64,000 bases of DNA, taken from contig NEEC01000002.1 of the NCBI GenBank assembly GCA_002189035.1, positions 4,735,001-4,799,000 of the forward strand. Reading direction: 5' to 3'. Below, one piece after another: positions 48,110 to 59,689 of this stretch; positions within the stretch are counted from its first letter, which is position 1, and each line of letters starts with the position of its first letter. Source of the DNA: Utricularia gibba. Taxonomy: Eukaryota; Streptophyta; Magnoliopsida; Lamiales; Lentibulariaceae. Position numbers and translations under genes: made by a program. The notes under the pieces are model-generated. The model had not been told where the DNA came from. It saw nothing but the letters and a program-made list of their open reading frames with translations, and did not search any database.

Positions 48110-49035
48110 TTTTTCAAAGTTGTATTTGCAAGATCCAGTGCCTGGATGTTCCATAACCGTGTTCCAAGGCATAAAGGCCTAAGGGCTCATAGAACCAGAG
48201 ACTTGATTCTTTATGGTGCTTCTGAATTTCTGAATCTATGAACTCATCAGTTGCGTGTACTTCAACAGGTAGGTGTTCAAAACCTTCACGTAGATTGTTT
48301 TTCGAAGTATAGAAATTTTCTCATTATGTCGCAGTCTTCATTTGTGATTCCGTCCCTATGTTTTACTGTGAGTGGGGAACTGAAACGTAACAGGAATCTT
48401 ATCTCATTTTGATTTGTGACATATATATTTACACATTTACAAGAAAATGTTTGTGTATAAGATGATTCTTGTGTACACTTTTACTGGCGTGTGAATGGTT
48501 TGATGCATTGAAAGTAAGAAGGCTTTTGTCAATGGCGATAGTGGTTGCCTCATGAAAAGCTCACGTATGATGCAAAAGCAAAACTGGCTTGATGTATTAG
48601 CTCCATATCTTAGTATTTTATTTGGAGTTATAACTCTTGCTACACTTGGTTATTGACCAAAGTATTTTTCCATGTATCATGTTTCGAATGGCTTACATCT
48701 CGTATATTGCTCTTCTTTTGATTGATGAATGATTTTATACAAGATGGCACATTGAAAAATTCTTTCAACATACCATGTACTGTGGACTCATCTTGTTTGG
48801 AAAAATTTCAGGAAGTCAAATGGTCAAGCACAATGACAAGACATGTCGGTGCAGGCATTTGTAATCTATTCGAGCATGTGTTCAGTTTTTCTTGTGTATA
48901 CGAGCAACACTATTTATTCTACCCTCTTCATCATTCTATCTGTTCAATGTTTTCAGTTTCTAACAACATTGGCTGCTCATCTATGACTTGAGAGACCAAA
49001 TCAATGAAAACCAGCACGAGAAGAGCAAGCTTTCG
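48110..49035. other. 3' region of the PPR gene and intergenic sequence
   Basis: Probably 3' UTR for the first few hundred bases. The 89-codon frame at 48722-48991 has no recognisable content and is treated as chance. Confidence 0.4.
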
Positions 49036-49625
49036 CTAGGCAGATGTGGAAGAGGCCCAGGCATTGGCAATTCCACTAACTAACACACCAATCAAAGCGA
49101 GGTAAATGTTCCTCCTCCCAAGTGAACTTGCGCTTTTCTTAGCGTTTTCCAATACCTTGCCTGCCTTTTCGCGAGCTTTTCCCATGAAGCTCTTCAAGAA
49201 CCTGCTCCCATTTCGAGTGAAGGGTTAGATTAAATGGACACATCCCATTACATTGATCGGGGGCGTTGGAGGCCTCCATTCATGTCATTCTCAGCTGTAC
49301 TTTAAAGTCATATACCCTCTTCTCACTCTCCAACTTCTTGACATGCTTAAAGTCATAAAATGCCTGCATCCTCCTTTCTCCATTTCCCATTATCTGGAAA
49401 CCTGACATGCTTGAAGTCTCAGTTTTCAGGTGAATGACTGGGCGCATGAAAATTTACAGGCTCTTTCGCCAGCTTGCATTTCCTCCAAGCTGGCATGCTT
49501 AAAGCTCCTGCCGACGACTATCACCATGAGGCGTGGGAGGTTCCTCGTATCGGAACTTGTCCATGAGTAAAGAAACAAGGAGCCTCTTCTTCTAAAACAT
49601 TCGCGTCTTTGAAGGTAAAGAGCGC
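49036..49625 (-). CDS. candidate small membrane-protein gene (C-terminal exon clear)
   Basis: A minus-strand exon 49201-49036, preceded by an acceptor-like GGGAGCAG, reads FLKSFMGKAREKAGKVLENAKKSASSLGRRNIYLALIGVLVSGIANAWASSTSA and a stop: a basic amphipathic stretch and a single hydrophobic segment (IYLALIGVLVSGIANAWA). Upstream, ATG at about 49568 starts MDKFRYEEPPTPHGD before a stop; a donor-like GTGATA inside it could splice onward. I do not recognise the family. Exon structure upstream of 49201 is inferred, so only the last exon is reasonably supported. It lies tail-on behind the ROMO1-like gene on the same strand. Confidence 0.35.
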
Positions 49626-49844
49626 GATTTCTGCTGATAAATTCTTTGTTTTTCTTGATGAATGATGCGTGGGTTATTGGTTACACTTTGAACCCAAGCT
49701 TATTTCTAATTCCGCTATGGGTATGGGATTTGACTTGGGACTTCAATGTCCCGGACACGAAAACACAACTCCGAAAAATAAGCACGTCGCAGGTTGACCC
49801 AATTTAAAAAGGAAAATGAACAAAAAGAGTCTTGACTCAAAAAA

Positions 49845-51187
49845 CTAGTACGACTTCCCGCAGTGGATTAAGCTCCCGGCTCCAAGGAAAAGTCCAAAAA
49901 CGGCAGCACTTCCCAGTGTTGTTCGTCCAACATGTCTTAATATATAGAACCCCGAACCTGAATGAAAACAACGGAATACGTTGAGAGAACTCTTCGCTAT
50001 GGAACCACATAATAAATACTACACGGATTCAAAAATGGAAATCTGCCCTTACACTCATACAGACTAACCAAAGAATCATGTTAATAGGGAGGGAAAGAAA
50101 CGCAGTATTTCACTTATGGGAATCTTCAGAATGGAACGCGGCCACAATGTTGCTTAGAGATAAAGTTGATGTTATCACTCATAAGGATGGCAGCAAATAG
50201 TTTTCCTGTACCAAAATTTCGACAAAGGGGCATGCTGAGAGAAAAAATGCACCTACTGCAGATGGGCATAAGGGGAATAGACCAATGCTGCATAAAAATG
50301 CATGAGGTTTCCAAAATTACAAGACTCTCTTTGAAGAAACTCACCAAATGCGAGGATTCAGAGAGAGACCAAGTTATAAGTTTACACGGAGAAATTATGC
50401 AATCCAAGTGAAACATGCACAATGAAGAAAGAACTTGTATGCCCGAGACTTCCTTTAGGAGTACACGTTTTTTATGAGCAACACAAAGCACGGCTACACC
50501 GGGAAACCTCAAAAGATCATGACACTAGACCTTCTCGCAGGCAACCTCTGAAAAATATGTCTCAAGTAATAGCCTTTGAAGAAGCAGAAAGCAAAGCAAA
50601 TGACTTGCAATTGAAAGCATAATTCAGTAGTCCCTAATAGGAAAAACCATAATTAAATGTGAAGTCTACCTTGTACCTGACAGCTTCATAAGTTCCGTAA
50701 ACAGCACCTGCAAATGCACGATGTACATCAACACTCGCCAAACAAATTGTATGTATTTCAGCTCACATACGAATATCTAAACCATCCTGAAAACCCCCAC
50801 ATTCGATAAGTCATGCAACGCATAATGCCATAGAAGAAGGTATCCACACGCCTCAAAACCACGAAATTACTCAATCAATCGCTTCTATATCCCAATAAAC
50901 GCCCTGTCGAAAATCCAGGTTCAGAAATGTAGCCTAAAGTCGCCCAAGACCGAAAAACAGGAAAAAAAAAAAAACACTGAGCAAGGCACGCCACAAGATG
51001 ACGAAAATGCCAAAAAACTTCAATCCGCTTCTCAAAATACTCTAAAAACAAGTGTACGGTAATAGGAGGAAAACGCGGGAGGAGCCGTGTTTCAGTTGAA
51101 AATCGGAGGCGTACCGACTGCACCGCCAACAGCACCTCCCACAGCGCACCCCGCAGCAACTCGAGCTAGACAGCTATCTCTCGCCAT
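49845..51187 (-). CDS. ROMO1/Mgr2-like inner mitochondrial membrane protein, 3 exons, apparent 1-base deletion
   Basis: Exons on the minus strand: 51187-51115 (MARDSCLARVAAGCAVGGAVGGAVG), 50707-50670 (AVYGTYEAVRYK) and 49957-49845 (GFYILRHVGRTTLGSAAVFGLFLGAGSLIHCGKSY, stop). Both introns are GT-AG. The glycine-rich two-helix hairpin is the plant homologue of ROMO1/Mgr2, a subunit at the TIM23 presequence translocase that gates lateral release of proteins into the inner mitochondrial membrane. Joined exons total 224 bases; plant homologues of 74 residues need 225. The missing base falls at the start of exon 3, where GTTCGGGG would be expected as GTTCCGGGG (Val-Pro-Gly). With the sequence as given, normal splicing hits a stop after a few codons. 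Using the later GT at 50648-50647 as donor gives an in-frame product with eight additional codons. So this is either a sequence error, a recent pseudogene or a splice-rescued gene. Confidence 0.85.
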
Positions 51188-51259
51188 TCTTGCTTACAAA
51201 TCAAGCCACAGCAATGCGTATTACGCTGGATCGTGATTCACGCGCGGAACAAGAGCGAC

Positions 51260-52109
51260 CGCACTAGGGTTTCTAACAAGAGAATTCAGAAACCAAAGAT
51301 TTGTAATCGAAGAATTAATTACTAATAGGATGTTTGGATAAAAATTAGAGTTAAGTTGTAGTTGTTAGTAAGTTGTGTTGAGTTGTAATTGTAGTTCAAT
51401 TGAAAAGTATATTGTATGTATTTGTTGTATTGGATTTAATTGGAATAATTTTAAGAATGTAAAAAGATTATTATATATTTTTAATATAATCGTAATAAAA
51501 TAACATATTATTCTGTTTTAATATTTATGATATTTATGATAGATTAAATCTTATTTTAGTGAGTTATAATTTCTTTTATAAGAGACTGATATTGAATAAC
51601 TTAATTTTGATGGAATGTGGAAGATCATAAAACCTCCTTAGAGTTTTATTAACGTTGTTATACAATCATCGATTATAAGTTATCGATTTATGATTTTTGA
51701 TTTCTATGGTTATCCATAATTATAATATGTCGTAAGTTAATTGAATATGATACTTGTTATTTTCGACATTTCCATTTAACCTATCTCAAAATGGTGTGAA
51801 GTAATTTCTAGGATATATTTGAATTGTTTTCCATATCATTTTTTATTTATTAATTGCTCAAAGATTTGAGAAATTACTTTGTAAGAATGAATTCAATGAA
51901 TTATTTATGGAATCAAAAACTTGTGTTGACTCCTATTTTTTTTATTTAATTGGAATATTTTGAACTTGAGGTATATTGGGCGAATGAAGAGTTTTGATAT
52001 ACATTCAACAAATTGTAAGATATATGAAGAAGTAGAAATAAAAACTATAAGGATATTAATTGAAGTTGTTGATTGCAACATTTTCTATGGTACAATGTAT
52101 GTGAAAGCT
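51260..52109. other. AT-rich intergenic sequence; possible MITE edge
   Basis: GGATGTTTGGATAAAAATTAG at about 51328 resembles the GxxTGTTTGG ends of Harbinger-type MITEs, but no matching right end was found. The remainder probably includes the 5' part of the Harbinger transposase gene. Confidence 0.3.
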
Positions 52110-52695
52110 CTATGTCGTACATGATTGTATTCATGTGATCAATGGTTGATAGACATCCTATGAGGCTATCACGATCATTGTTATGAACTTTTTAGAATGC
52201 CGAAATTCGTTTTCTATCCCTTGGCAAATGTTATACAACACAAATATAGAGTGCGATCAACTTGTAGAACAATTCTCGAAGAACAATTGTGTTTCTTTCT
52301 AGCAGTCATCGGTCAAAATCATGAAAATAGAGTTCTCTAGGAGTTGTGACGACATTCAAGTGAGACATATCCTAACATGTTCATGCTATCCTTGAAGGTT
52401 GTGTTCGTATGACTAAGGATTGGGTCAAACCTTGAGGTGATCATACAACAATGCACCTATACATTAAAAATAACAAGCGTTGCTATCTATATTTTAAGTT
52501 ACCCTCTTGGCATGAATTATCATTATATGATTACCACATTATTTAATATAGTTTATACTATAAGATTGTATTGATGCTAATGATGGAATGCAAATTTTTG
52601 GGAAAGTGCCTAAGATAAAACAAGTTACTTTTTGTATGAAATCTGAAAAGCTTACCCAAAACATATTTGCAATAGTTCTAAATATTTTTATATAA
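52110..52695 (+). pseudogene. PIF/Harbinger transposase, N-terminal half
   Basis: With frame changes the + strand reads ILxGYHDHCYELFRMPKFVFYPLANV (about 52155-52235), RSTCRTILEEQLCFFLAVIGQNHENRVL (about 52258-52340), RHSSETYPNMF (about 52355-52385), RCYLYFK (about 52485) and CIDANDGMQIFGKVP...LTQNIFAIVLN (about 52572-52688). This is the order found in plant Harbinger nucleases: helical N-terminus, EEQ...GxNxxNR, SxETISRxF, FYPYFKxCIGAxDGTHI (first catalytic aspartate; here A-N-D-G) and TQNVLAACD. The frame stops at about 52695 and resumes at 62847. Confidence 0.75.
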
Positions 52696-52951
52696 TTTAG
52701 TAAATATATAAATTTTGTATGCAAATGAACTAAATCTTTTGATTTAGTCTATTCTATGTTATTAAAGCTTTTTGAGTCTAGCAACAACTTCCAAAAATCA
52801 AGGGAGATAATATGGATTTCGTGCAAGTATGAGGTTGTAAAAGAAAAATGCAACATAAAAGAAGGAGCAATTGTCAGAGCAGCAGACTGCAAATTAGGGA
52901 TAGGAGCAGCAGAGCTGTCAGAGATCTTTCTTGTGGAGATATATATATATA
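52696..52951 (+). repeat. 5' piece of a family-2 LTR inserted in the Harbinger gene
   Basis: Contains the family hairpin in near-palindromic form (GAACTAAATC-TTTT-GATTTAGTCT, about 52728-52751), then GTTATTAAAGCTTTTTGAG and a block alignable to 28790-28950. The TGATA start is missing. The 3' part of the same LTR lies at 61163-62846. Confidence 0.6.
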
Positions 52952-54269
52952 TGTTCCAAATCTTATTTATATTATATCTTTTATTTTGAGTTTAATCAAT
53001 ATTAATATCAAAATAACTCTTTATTTAATTTATTCACTTTACTAATTATATTTTATGTAATTATGTTATTTTATTTTATATTGATGAGTGACTTCACTAT
53101 TATGTGTGATCCTATATGTTTCTTCAATAAAGACCGCAGTAATGAATTTATTAATTAATTCTTAATTAATTAAATCCATCATTATCGATCATGAGTGATG
53201 TATAGCAACATATTATGATCCCCAAGATGTAAGAATAATTAGGTAAACTGATTGAACCATTTTATATCTCATCATACTTATATCTCATTCGATATCAGAA
53301 CATGAATATGTCTTTTTGATGTATCGAACTTATAATTTTATTTAAGCACTAACACTTTATGACCTACTCAAATTCTTCGAGTGTCATTACCTTGGGTCTA
53401 GGACTTACTGTTACTCTTTGATTCAATTACTCGAAATAAGATTTCATAGCTAACATGAGTGATGAATACTTTATTGATCAATCAGCTATCTCTAACCTTA
53501 AGGCATTGTTTGGTTGATGTGTTTTAGGTATTAGTGGATTTAGATTATTTGGGTTTAGCTAAACCCAAATATGTGGGTATAAAAATATCCATACCCCCCA
53601 TTGGATATATATATACCCATATATGAGGGTATTAGATGGGTATAATGATTATTATACCCATATATAAGGTATAATTATATCCACATATCAAATAATACAA
53701 TTTATGTAAACTTATCATAAACCAACCTCCTACCCTCATATCAAACAAGGCCTAATGAGTTGCATTCCTTCTCATCCATACTAGCTAAGTCATGGTTAGA
53801 CTCCCATTAGTAATGAGCGAAAATAAGATTAAGATAACTTTTTTGACCTCAAGTCTAAGTTTAATTGCATAGATGTCATATTCAAGATCTTGCTACTGAC
53901 ACTTGGTTAGTTTCCCATAGTAACATCTCGAAAATGAGTCATTTAGTTAATCGATACCCACACAATGGTTTTAGTAATCTCATTACATCAATTTTGAGAA
54001 CCATTGTCTAAACAATTTAGGGAACTCAATGTGTGCTATCTTATCCATACTTGTGATATCCTCATTACACGAATACTTTAGCTAAGAAATTTTTAACTTG
54101 AATATAAATGCTTGAAGAATCTCATATTATGATCTTATCATAATTTCTATAGCACATAGATCAAGTAAAGGATTTTATCAATGATATAAATTTAATCACA
54201 ATTCAAAGTAAATATCAAAAGATAAGATTTGTTAATAAGTTGATTGTGTCTAGAACACACAGACCAACA
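52952..54269 (-). repeat. 3' LTR of the Copia element
   Basis: On the minus strand it begins TGTTGGTCTGTGTG directly after the canonical Copia polypurine tract (CAAGTGGGAGAT, plus view 54270-54281) and ends GATTTGGAACA. The LTR is about 1.06 kb plus a 251-bp MITE. No 5' LTR partner remains. Confidence 0.7.
53502..53752. mobile_element. Tourist-like (Harbinger) MITE in the Copia LTR
   Basis: Terminal repeats GGCATTGTTTGGTTGAT (left) and GGCCTTGTTTGATAT (right end read inward), with the 3-bp duplication TAA at 53499-53501 and 53753-53755. 251 bp, AT-rich, no coding capacity, and a stem-forming TTTGGGTTTAGCTAAACCCAAA near the left end (about 53547-53568). Confidence 0.8.
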
Positions 54270-54289
54270 ATCTCCCACTTGTACTAGAG

Positions 54290-54600
54290 GCAATCATTCG
54301 TGTATCTCATACCAATAGACTCTATGTGTACTGTATGTACATTTTGGTTCCATAGTGAATGAGCAGTCATTTCTTTCTTAGAACTTTTCTAAGTAACTGC
54401 ACCTCCATCTAGGGTGAATATATATCTTGATTATGACTTCAAGTCATCATGATGAGATTGGAAAACATATTCTTCCACTTAGAGATCTTGACCATCATAA
54501 ATCTAGAACATGTCGTTAGTCCTTCTGAAGTACTTAAGAATGCTCTTGATTGTAGTCCAATGATTCATTTCATGGTTCGACTAATATCTGCTTGTAACAC
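54290..54600 (-). pseudogene. Copia RNase H remnant
   Basis: Minus strand reads VTSRY, NHWTTIKSILKYFRRTNDMF and SRYIFTLDGGAVTxKSSKKEMTA, the conserved end of Copia RNase H. It follows on, after removal of the Harbinger element, from LLCTRPDVLYA at about 56510-56545. Confidence 0.75.
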
Positions 54601-54603
54601 TTA

Positions 54604-56497
54604 GGGAGTGTTTGGTTACAGGGTTAGGATAGAATAGGTTTAACTTACTTGGGTTTATATAAAGGTGGTATGGATTTATGTAGTGTTTAGTTAGTAGGAT
54701 TAGAATTGTGTTTTATACCATGTTTAGTTGATAAGATTGGGAAATAATGGAATTGTAATATGTTAATTTACCATTTTAACCTTCCAATTAGGGTTTATAT
54801 TTTGGGAACCAAAAATACTCTCATGTTGTCTTGCAACCATGCGGCCAGGGAAGGAGAGACCTGTGCGGCCAATGATGAGGTGTGTCCTCTTAACTTCGAT
54901 TCTAATATTTTTCTTCTCTAAAACTTGTTTCTTGCATTTATTTTAGGGAGTGTGAAGTGAAGAAAACGAAATGAGGATGGATTCCAAAAGAAGAACGGGT
55001 GCTTCTCAATGGTTTATTGACACTAGTAGCTAATGGATGGAAAAGCGAGAATGGGTTTAAGCCTGGATTTCATGGTGCTTTGGAATCATTTATTAGATAT
55101 CTTCCAACTACTAGTTTGAAGGCGAACCCTCATATTGAGTCTAAGGTAAAAACTTGGAAATGAGAATATTACAGATTGGTAGATCTGTTATCACGTTCTG
55201 GAACAGCTTTAATTCCACTACTAAGATGGTTGAAGGAACTGATGAATTTTGGTTGGAATTGCAAAAGGTTTGTGACAACATATTTCTCATAAATTTATTT
55301 TTGATTTCTAGAAAAAATTAATTGTTTTTGTATGTGTTCAGCATTCACCTCAAACTTACAAGGCCATCCAGTTCAAAATATTTCCACTCTTTGAAGAATG
55401 GGTTGAAATTTTTGAAAGTGATTGTGCGACTGGTGAGGGAGCAATACCCATCGATGATGAACCAATAAATGACATCGAAGGTGCAACTACAGGGCTAGAG
55501 GAAGACCCACCAAATGAAAATGGTACAGAGGGTGTTTATTCTAATCTGAAAAGCCAACACTCTAATGATGAGTCAAGTTCATTTTTTGAGGATGTATCTG
55601 CATGTAGCAAACAAGAAAGGCCAAATAAGAGAGGAAAACGAAAGAGAATAGCATATGATGACCAAGATTTTATTACGGAGCTTTGGGAGATGACTCAAGA
55701 AACCAATGCTATGTTGCTGCAAATATCATCTGAGCTAACTACTGAAAGTGATTGCCAACGTCAAGCAGCTACAATGATATGAAGCATGCCTCTTCATATG
55801 TCTCCAATTGAGTTTATGAATATTTCAGAGGTTATAATTAATAACCCCGGAAAGATGCAAAGTTTTCTAGCAATGAAAGATTCTGAAAAACTTGAATTAG
55901 TATCAAGCATTCTAAAAGGATATCGTTAGCATTATGAAAATACTTTGGAGTTTTTTAAACCAAAAAAATTGTTGCAAAAGAAAACAGAGTCGGCCAAAAG
56001 CATCTTGACTCAAACGCCAATTCTCACAAGCTACTCCGCTAACATCACTTACCAAATTGCACAAATACTGTTCTTGCTTTGGTCGCCTAGCCAAAAGAGA
56101 ATAGTGCCATGCTTTCTTCTTGTGCGTCAAATTCCAGTGCAAATAACAAGCTAATCTTAGCATAGCCCATTGAATCACAATAACTCTTACAATCAAGGAA
56201 AAAAATAGAGTGATTCCGATGCACTGCCATTCTGCACTGCAATGAAATAGATTGAATCAAATGTGCAGAAAAGAGGGATTTTTGAGAGTGAAGGAGACGA
56301 ACGATTGAGGGGCAATTTTGGTATAAAATAAAAAGTATTAGATAAAATAAGGGAGGGCCATTGTTTTATTTAAACCCTTGTACATGAGTTTAAAAAAACC
56401 CTCGCAATCCCGGGATCATTTAAACACACGAAGTAAACACAATACAATTTGTAATCCTACTTTTAAACCCATTTAATCCTTTCAACCAAACACTCCC
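54604..56497 (+). mobile_element. PIF/Harbinger element carrying only the Myb-like ORF
   Basis: Perfect 14-bp inverted termini GGGAGTGTTTGGTT at both ends, flanked by TTA (54601-54603 and 56498-56500), the superfamily's 3-bp target duplication. 1,894 bp. It carries one gene for the Myb/SANT-like accessory protein and no DDE transposase, so it is non-autonomous. It is inserted in the Copia polyprotein without any other change to that frame, and its intact ends suggest it is one of the youngest insertions here. Confidence 0.9.
54970..55929 (+). pseudogene. Harbinger Myb/SANT-like DNA-binding protein
   Basis: First exon (about 54970-55270) carries, with frame changes, KANPHIESKVKTWKxEYYRLVDLLSRSG and GTDEFWLELQK, the Myb/SANT-like domain shared by Harbinger ORF1 proteins and plant L10-interacting-type proteins. 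A GT-AG intron ends at TGTTCAG (55341). The second exon from 55342 reads HSPQTYKAIQFKIFPLFEEWVEIF, then CATGEGA, an acidic low-complexity linker, a basic stretch NKRGKRKRIA and a helical tail to 55929, with one internal stop at about 55780. In the family this protein helps the transposase bind the termini and enter the nucleus. Stops and shifts make this copy defective. Confidence 0.75.
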
Positions 56498-56500
56498 TTA

Positions 56501-58420
56501 AAGCATATAACACATCTGGTCTAGTACACAATAGTAGATGCATATGAGATTCGACCATCTGATCCCTTTCTTCTTCTATTATTTGTCGCATCACTTTTGA
56601 AAGTGCCTTATGTGTCATGGGCAACAAACCTCTCTTGGAATCAGCCATGCTAAACCTCTCTAACACTTTATCGATGTAGGTCGATTGTGATAATTCAATC
56701 AGTTTCTTTGATCTATCTCTATAGATCTTTATGCCCAATATACAAGCTGCATCTCTAGGATCTTTTATTGAAAAACTCTTGGATAATTAGATTATTCATG
56801 ATTGCATTGTTGCAACATTATTTCCCATTACTAATATGTCATCCACATATAGTATGAGAAATACGGTTACCAAGCCATCTACTTTCTTGTATACACAAGG
56901 TGCATCTTCATTTTGAGAGAAACGAAACTCTTTGATTCTCTTGATAAATGAAAAATTAGTGCAACGTCGTTAATTGCAAATTTCTCCTATCAAATAAATT
57001 TATAACCTGATACACATTAAAACATAATACAATTATGAGCATAGTGATTAGTCAAAGCATGAAATCAGTGTCATGTTGGTAAAATTGATCTTAACTAGGA
57101 CTAAGGATGGAATGCAGTAAAGAAAAGTAACAAGCTTGGGACTTGGTGGTTTCTAATATGAAATGGGTGATGCCTTGGGACTCTTAGGGGATGTATGCTT
57201 ATCACTAAATATGCTCATACAACCCATAAATCAATCACTTAACACAAAGTCTAGGTCCACCCGAACTTATGTTTTCTCTCTAATCTTTCGTCTACTTCTA
57301 ATTAGGGTTGTTAAGATGGTTTCACTACTTCCCCCTCTTGAATCTATCCTGGTTTGTTAAGGAAGTAGTGTTACTTATGGTTGATTAGGTCTAAAGATTG
57401 ACTAGCACAAATCTCCCATTTTCACCCCAAGGCACCCCTAAGCACTTAGGCACTCATAACAAGAGAAAGGAGAATGTTTTCATAACATATCCTAAGCAAC
57501 ATTCTGGTCTCAAAGTTAAACAACAACAAGCAATGCATAACAGAAATAGAAAAGACAAATTGTTCACGCAGTGAATCTAAAACTAGTTTTAGCTAGGATC
57601 AATATGCATCAAGAACGAAAATAAATTTTCAAAGAGAAGTTGTGTTCTTCTGGTTCGTCGTTTCCTTCTTCAACCCCCCAGAAAAATCTCCAGAAAGTTG
57701 TTCGTGAGTCTACAATGGGGAGATTTACCTTCTCTCTCCATCTTTTCCCCTCTTTTGTCCAAAATCTCTCTTTTTCCTCCTTGGATTTTGTGTGTACTAC
57801 TTTTCAAACTTTTGAACTCATCTTCTGCCACTACACTGTGCATATTCGGCTTCTTGGGATTTGTGTTGTGACTTGTACTACATTAAACTTTAGAAGACTA
57901 TTAGAAGGTTGGCAGTAAAATCTGATTTTTGTAGCATAATATGAGTAATTTACATGCACTCAATCACTCAAAAATATGTGTTATCATGTCTCATCAAATT
58001 TGGTGTTCCAACTTCTTGAAACTTGCTTTGGCCCATAAATGGATTTGTTCAATAACACACTTTACTAGGATCTTGTGTGAAACCTTCAGGTTGTGTCATC
58101 ATAATCAACACCCTGTTTTTTACAATACCCTTTTGCCACAAGTCATGCCTTATAGGTAAATGTATTTCCATCCATGTCAGTTTTCCTTTTGAATACCCAT
58201 TTGCATCCAATAAGATTTACTCCCTCTAGAGCATCGATCAATGTCCATACATTGTTCTCATACATGGAATCCATTTATGCCCCCATGGCAACAAGCCATT
58301 TACTTGACTCATCACTTCTGATTACTTCATCATAAATGCAAGGTTCCTCATCTAATATGGGATCACCCATGCCTTTGGCATCAACAATGAAACTATATCT
58401 CATGATAGGGTTACGTTATC
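56501..58420 (-). pseudogene. Copia reverse transcriptase remnant
   Basis: Reading down the minus strand: DSMYENNVWTLID, GCKWVFKRKTDMDGNTFTYKA and LVAKGYCKKQGVDYDDT (58300-58130), an internal deletion, LNKSIYGPKQVSRSWNTKFDET (about 58055-57990), then the solo LTR, then EFRFSQNEDAPCVYKK and LILYVDDMLV (about 56925-56825; the YVDD active site is intact), and LGIKIYRDRSKKLIELSQSTYIDKVLERFS (56740-56650). Non-functional because of the deletion and stops. Confidence 0.85.
56942..57986 (-). repeat. family-1 solo LTR inside Copia reverse transcriptase
   Basis: On the minus strand TGATAACACA...TTTATCA, 1,045 bp, flanked by TCTCT (56937-56941) and TGTCT (57987-57991), a 5-bp duplication with one mismatch. 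Close relative of the Athila-like 5' LTR at 11190-11983. Removing it with one duplication puts the Copia frame back together. Chance frames at 57163-57360 and 57640-57918 lie inside it. Confidence 0.9.
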
Positions 58421-59650
58421 AGAGTGATCTTTTGATAGAAAATGTACTTGGTACATCTGGCAAGTAAGATTGCTTAGGTTGATTGCTTATTGGTACATTA
58501 CTAGCTTTTGGGATAAAATTTCGAGATGGTGAGCCTAGACTACCTTTTGAGTCACGCATTGGTGTCTCTATAGGTGCCATTGGCTCATTCTCAATCATCT
58601 CTTGAAGTTCAAAACGACTCCCACTTGCTTCTTTGAAAAGAAACTCTTTCTCTAGAAAGATAGCATTCCACAAGATGAAAACGTTTCCCTCTTGAGGATT
58701 GTAGAAGTAGTATCCCACAGTTTCTTGTAAATATACCAGAAAAAAACACTTGTCAGATTTGTTTTCCAACTTATCTGACTTCAACCTCCTTACATAAGTA
58801 AGCTATCCCCAAGCTTTGAGGTAGGCGAAACTTGGTTTTCTACCAGTCCAAAGCTCATAAGGAGTGGTTTCAAATGATTTCGATGGGGCCTTATTCAAAA
58901 TATGAGCCATTGTCTCTAAAGCATATTCCCACATGGACTATGGTAGTTCTGCAAAACTCATCATGGATCGAACCATATCAAGCAAAGTTCGATTTCTCCT
59001 CTTAGAAACACCATTGTGCTAAGATGTATCAGGAGTTCTTTCTAAGACAATACCATTGTCTTTCATATATTCTTGAATTCATTACTCAAGTAATCCCCAC
59101 TATGATGTGATCGAAGTTTCTTGATGGAATGCTCAATTTGGTTCTCGACCTCCATCAGAAACTCTTTGAACTTTTCAAAGGCTTCAAACTTGTGTTTCAT
59201 CAAATAGATGCATCCCTATCTCAAATGGTCATCTGTAAAAGTGATGAAATACGAGAAACCTCCTCTAGCAGTGATATTCATTGGACTACATATATAAGAA
59301 TGTATTAAATCCAATAAATTTTCAGCTCTTTCTCCCTTTCCTAGAAAAGGTTGCTTTGTCATTTTTCCCAATAAACAAGATTCTCATGTTTCAGAAGATT
59401 CATAATCTTTTGAGTCTAAATATCCCAATCGATATAAGTACTTAACACGACAATGGCAGAGGTACGAATTCAAGACATTGTCAATCCATGGCCTTTTTAT
59501 ACACATGTTAATTTGTTTTGAATCATGTTGATTCAAAACATATATTCCGTTTACTATCGTAGCAGTACCATAATGCACGTTCCTAGTCATATGGAACAAT
59601 AATCGTTCATTATAGAAAACTCGAAACCGATCGTGTCCAAACAAGAAGTA
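58419..59650 (-). pseudogene. Copia integrase remnant
   Basis: Minus strand carries the pre-integrase region (RLGYLDSKDYES, CESCLLGKMTKQPFLGKGERAE), the core GGFSYFITFTDDH (about 59260-59225; first catalytic D), KLRSHHSGDYLSNEF (about 59120-59070; the expected second catalytic aspartate is histidine), a degraded C-terminal part, and the connector SDKCFFLVYLQETVGYYFYNP...NAIFLEKEFL (58750-58640). Stops are numerous in the core. Confidence 0.8.
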
Positions 59651-59689
59651 GAGATGATATCAACTCCCAACTACCATGGCAGCAACTTG

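Noticed and set aside
50126-50622. Frames on both strands at 50.1-50.6 kb as genes
   Set aside because: They fall within the second intron of the ROMO1-like gene and show no domain or splice support.
57163-57918. Two + frames as small genes
   Set aside because: Inside the family-1 solo LTR; the serine/phenylalanine-rich frame is also seen at 26713-26946 in another LTR copy.
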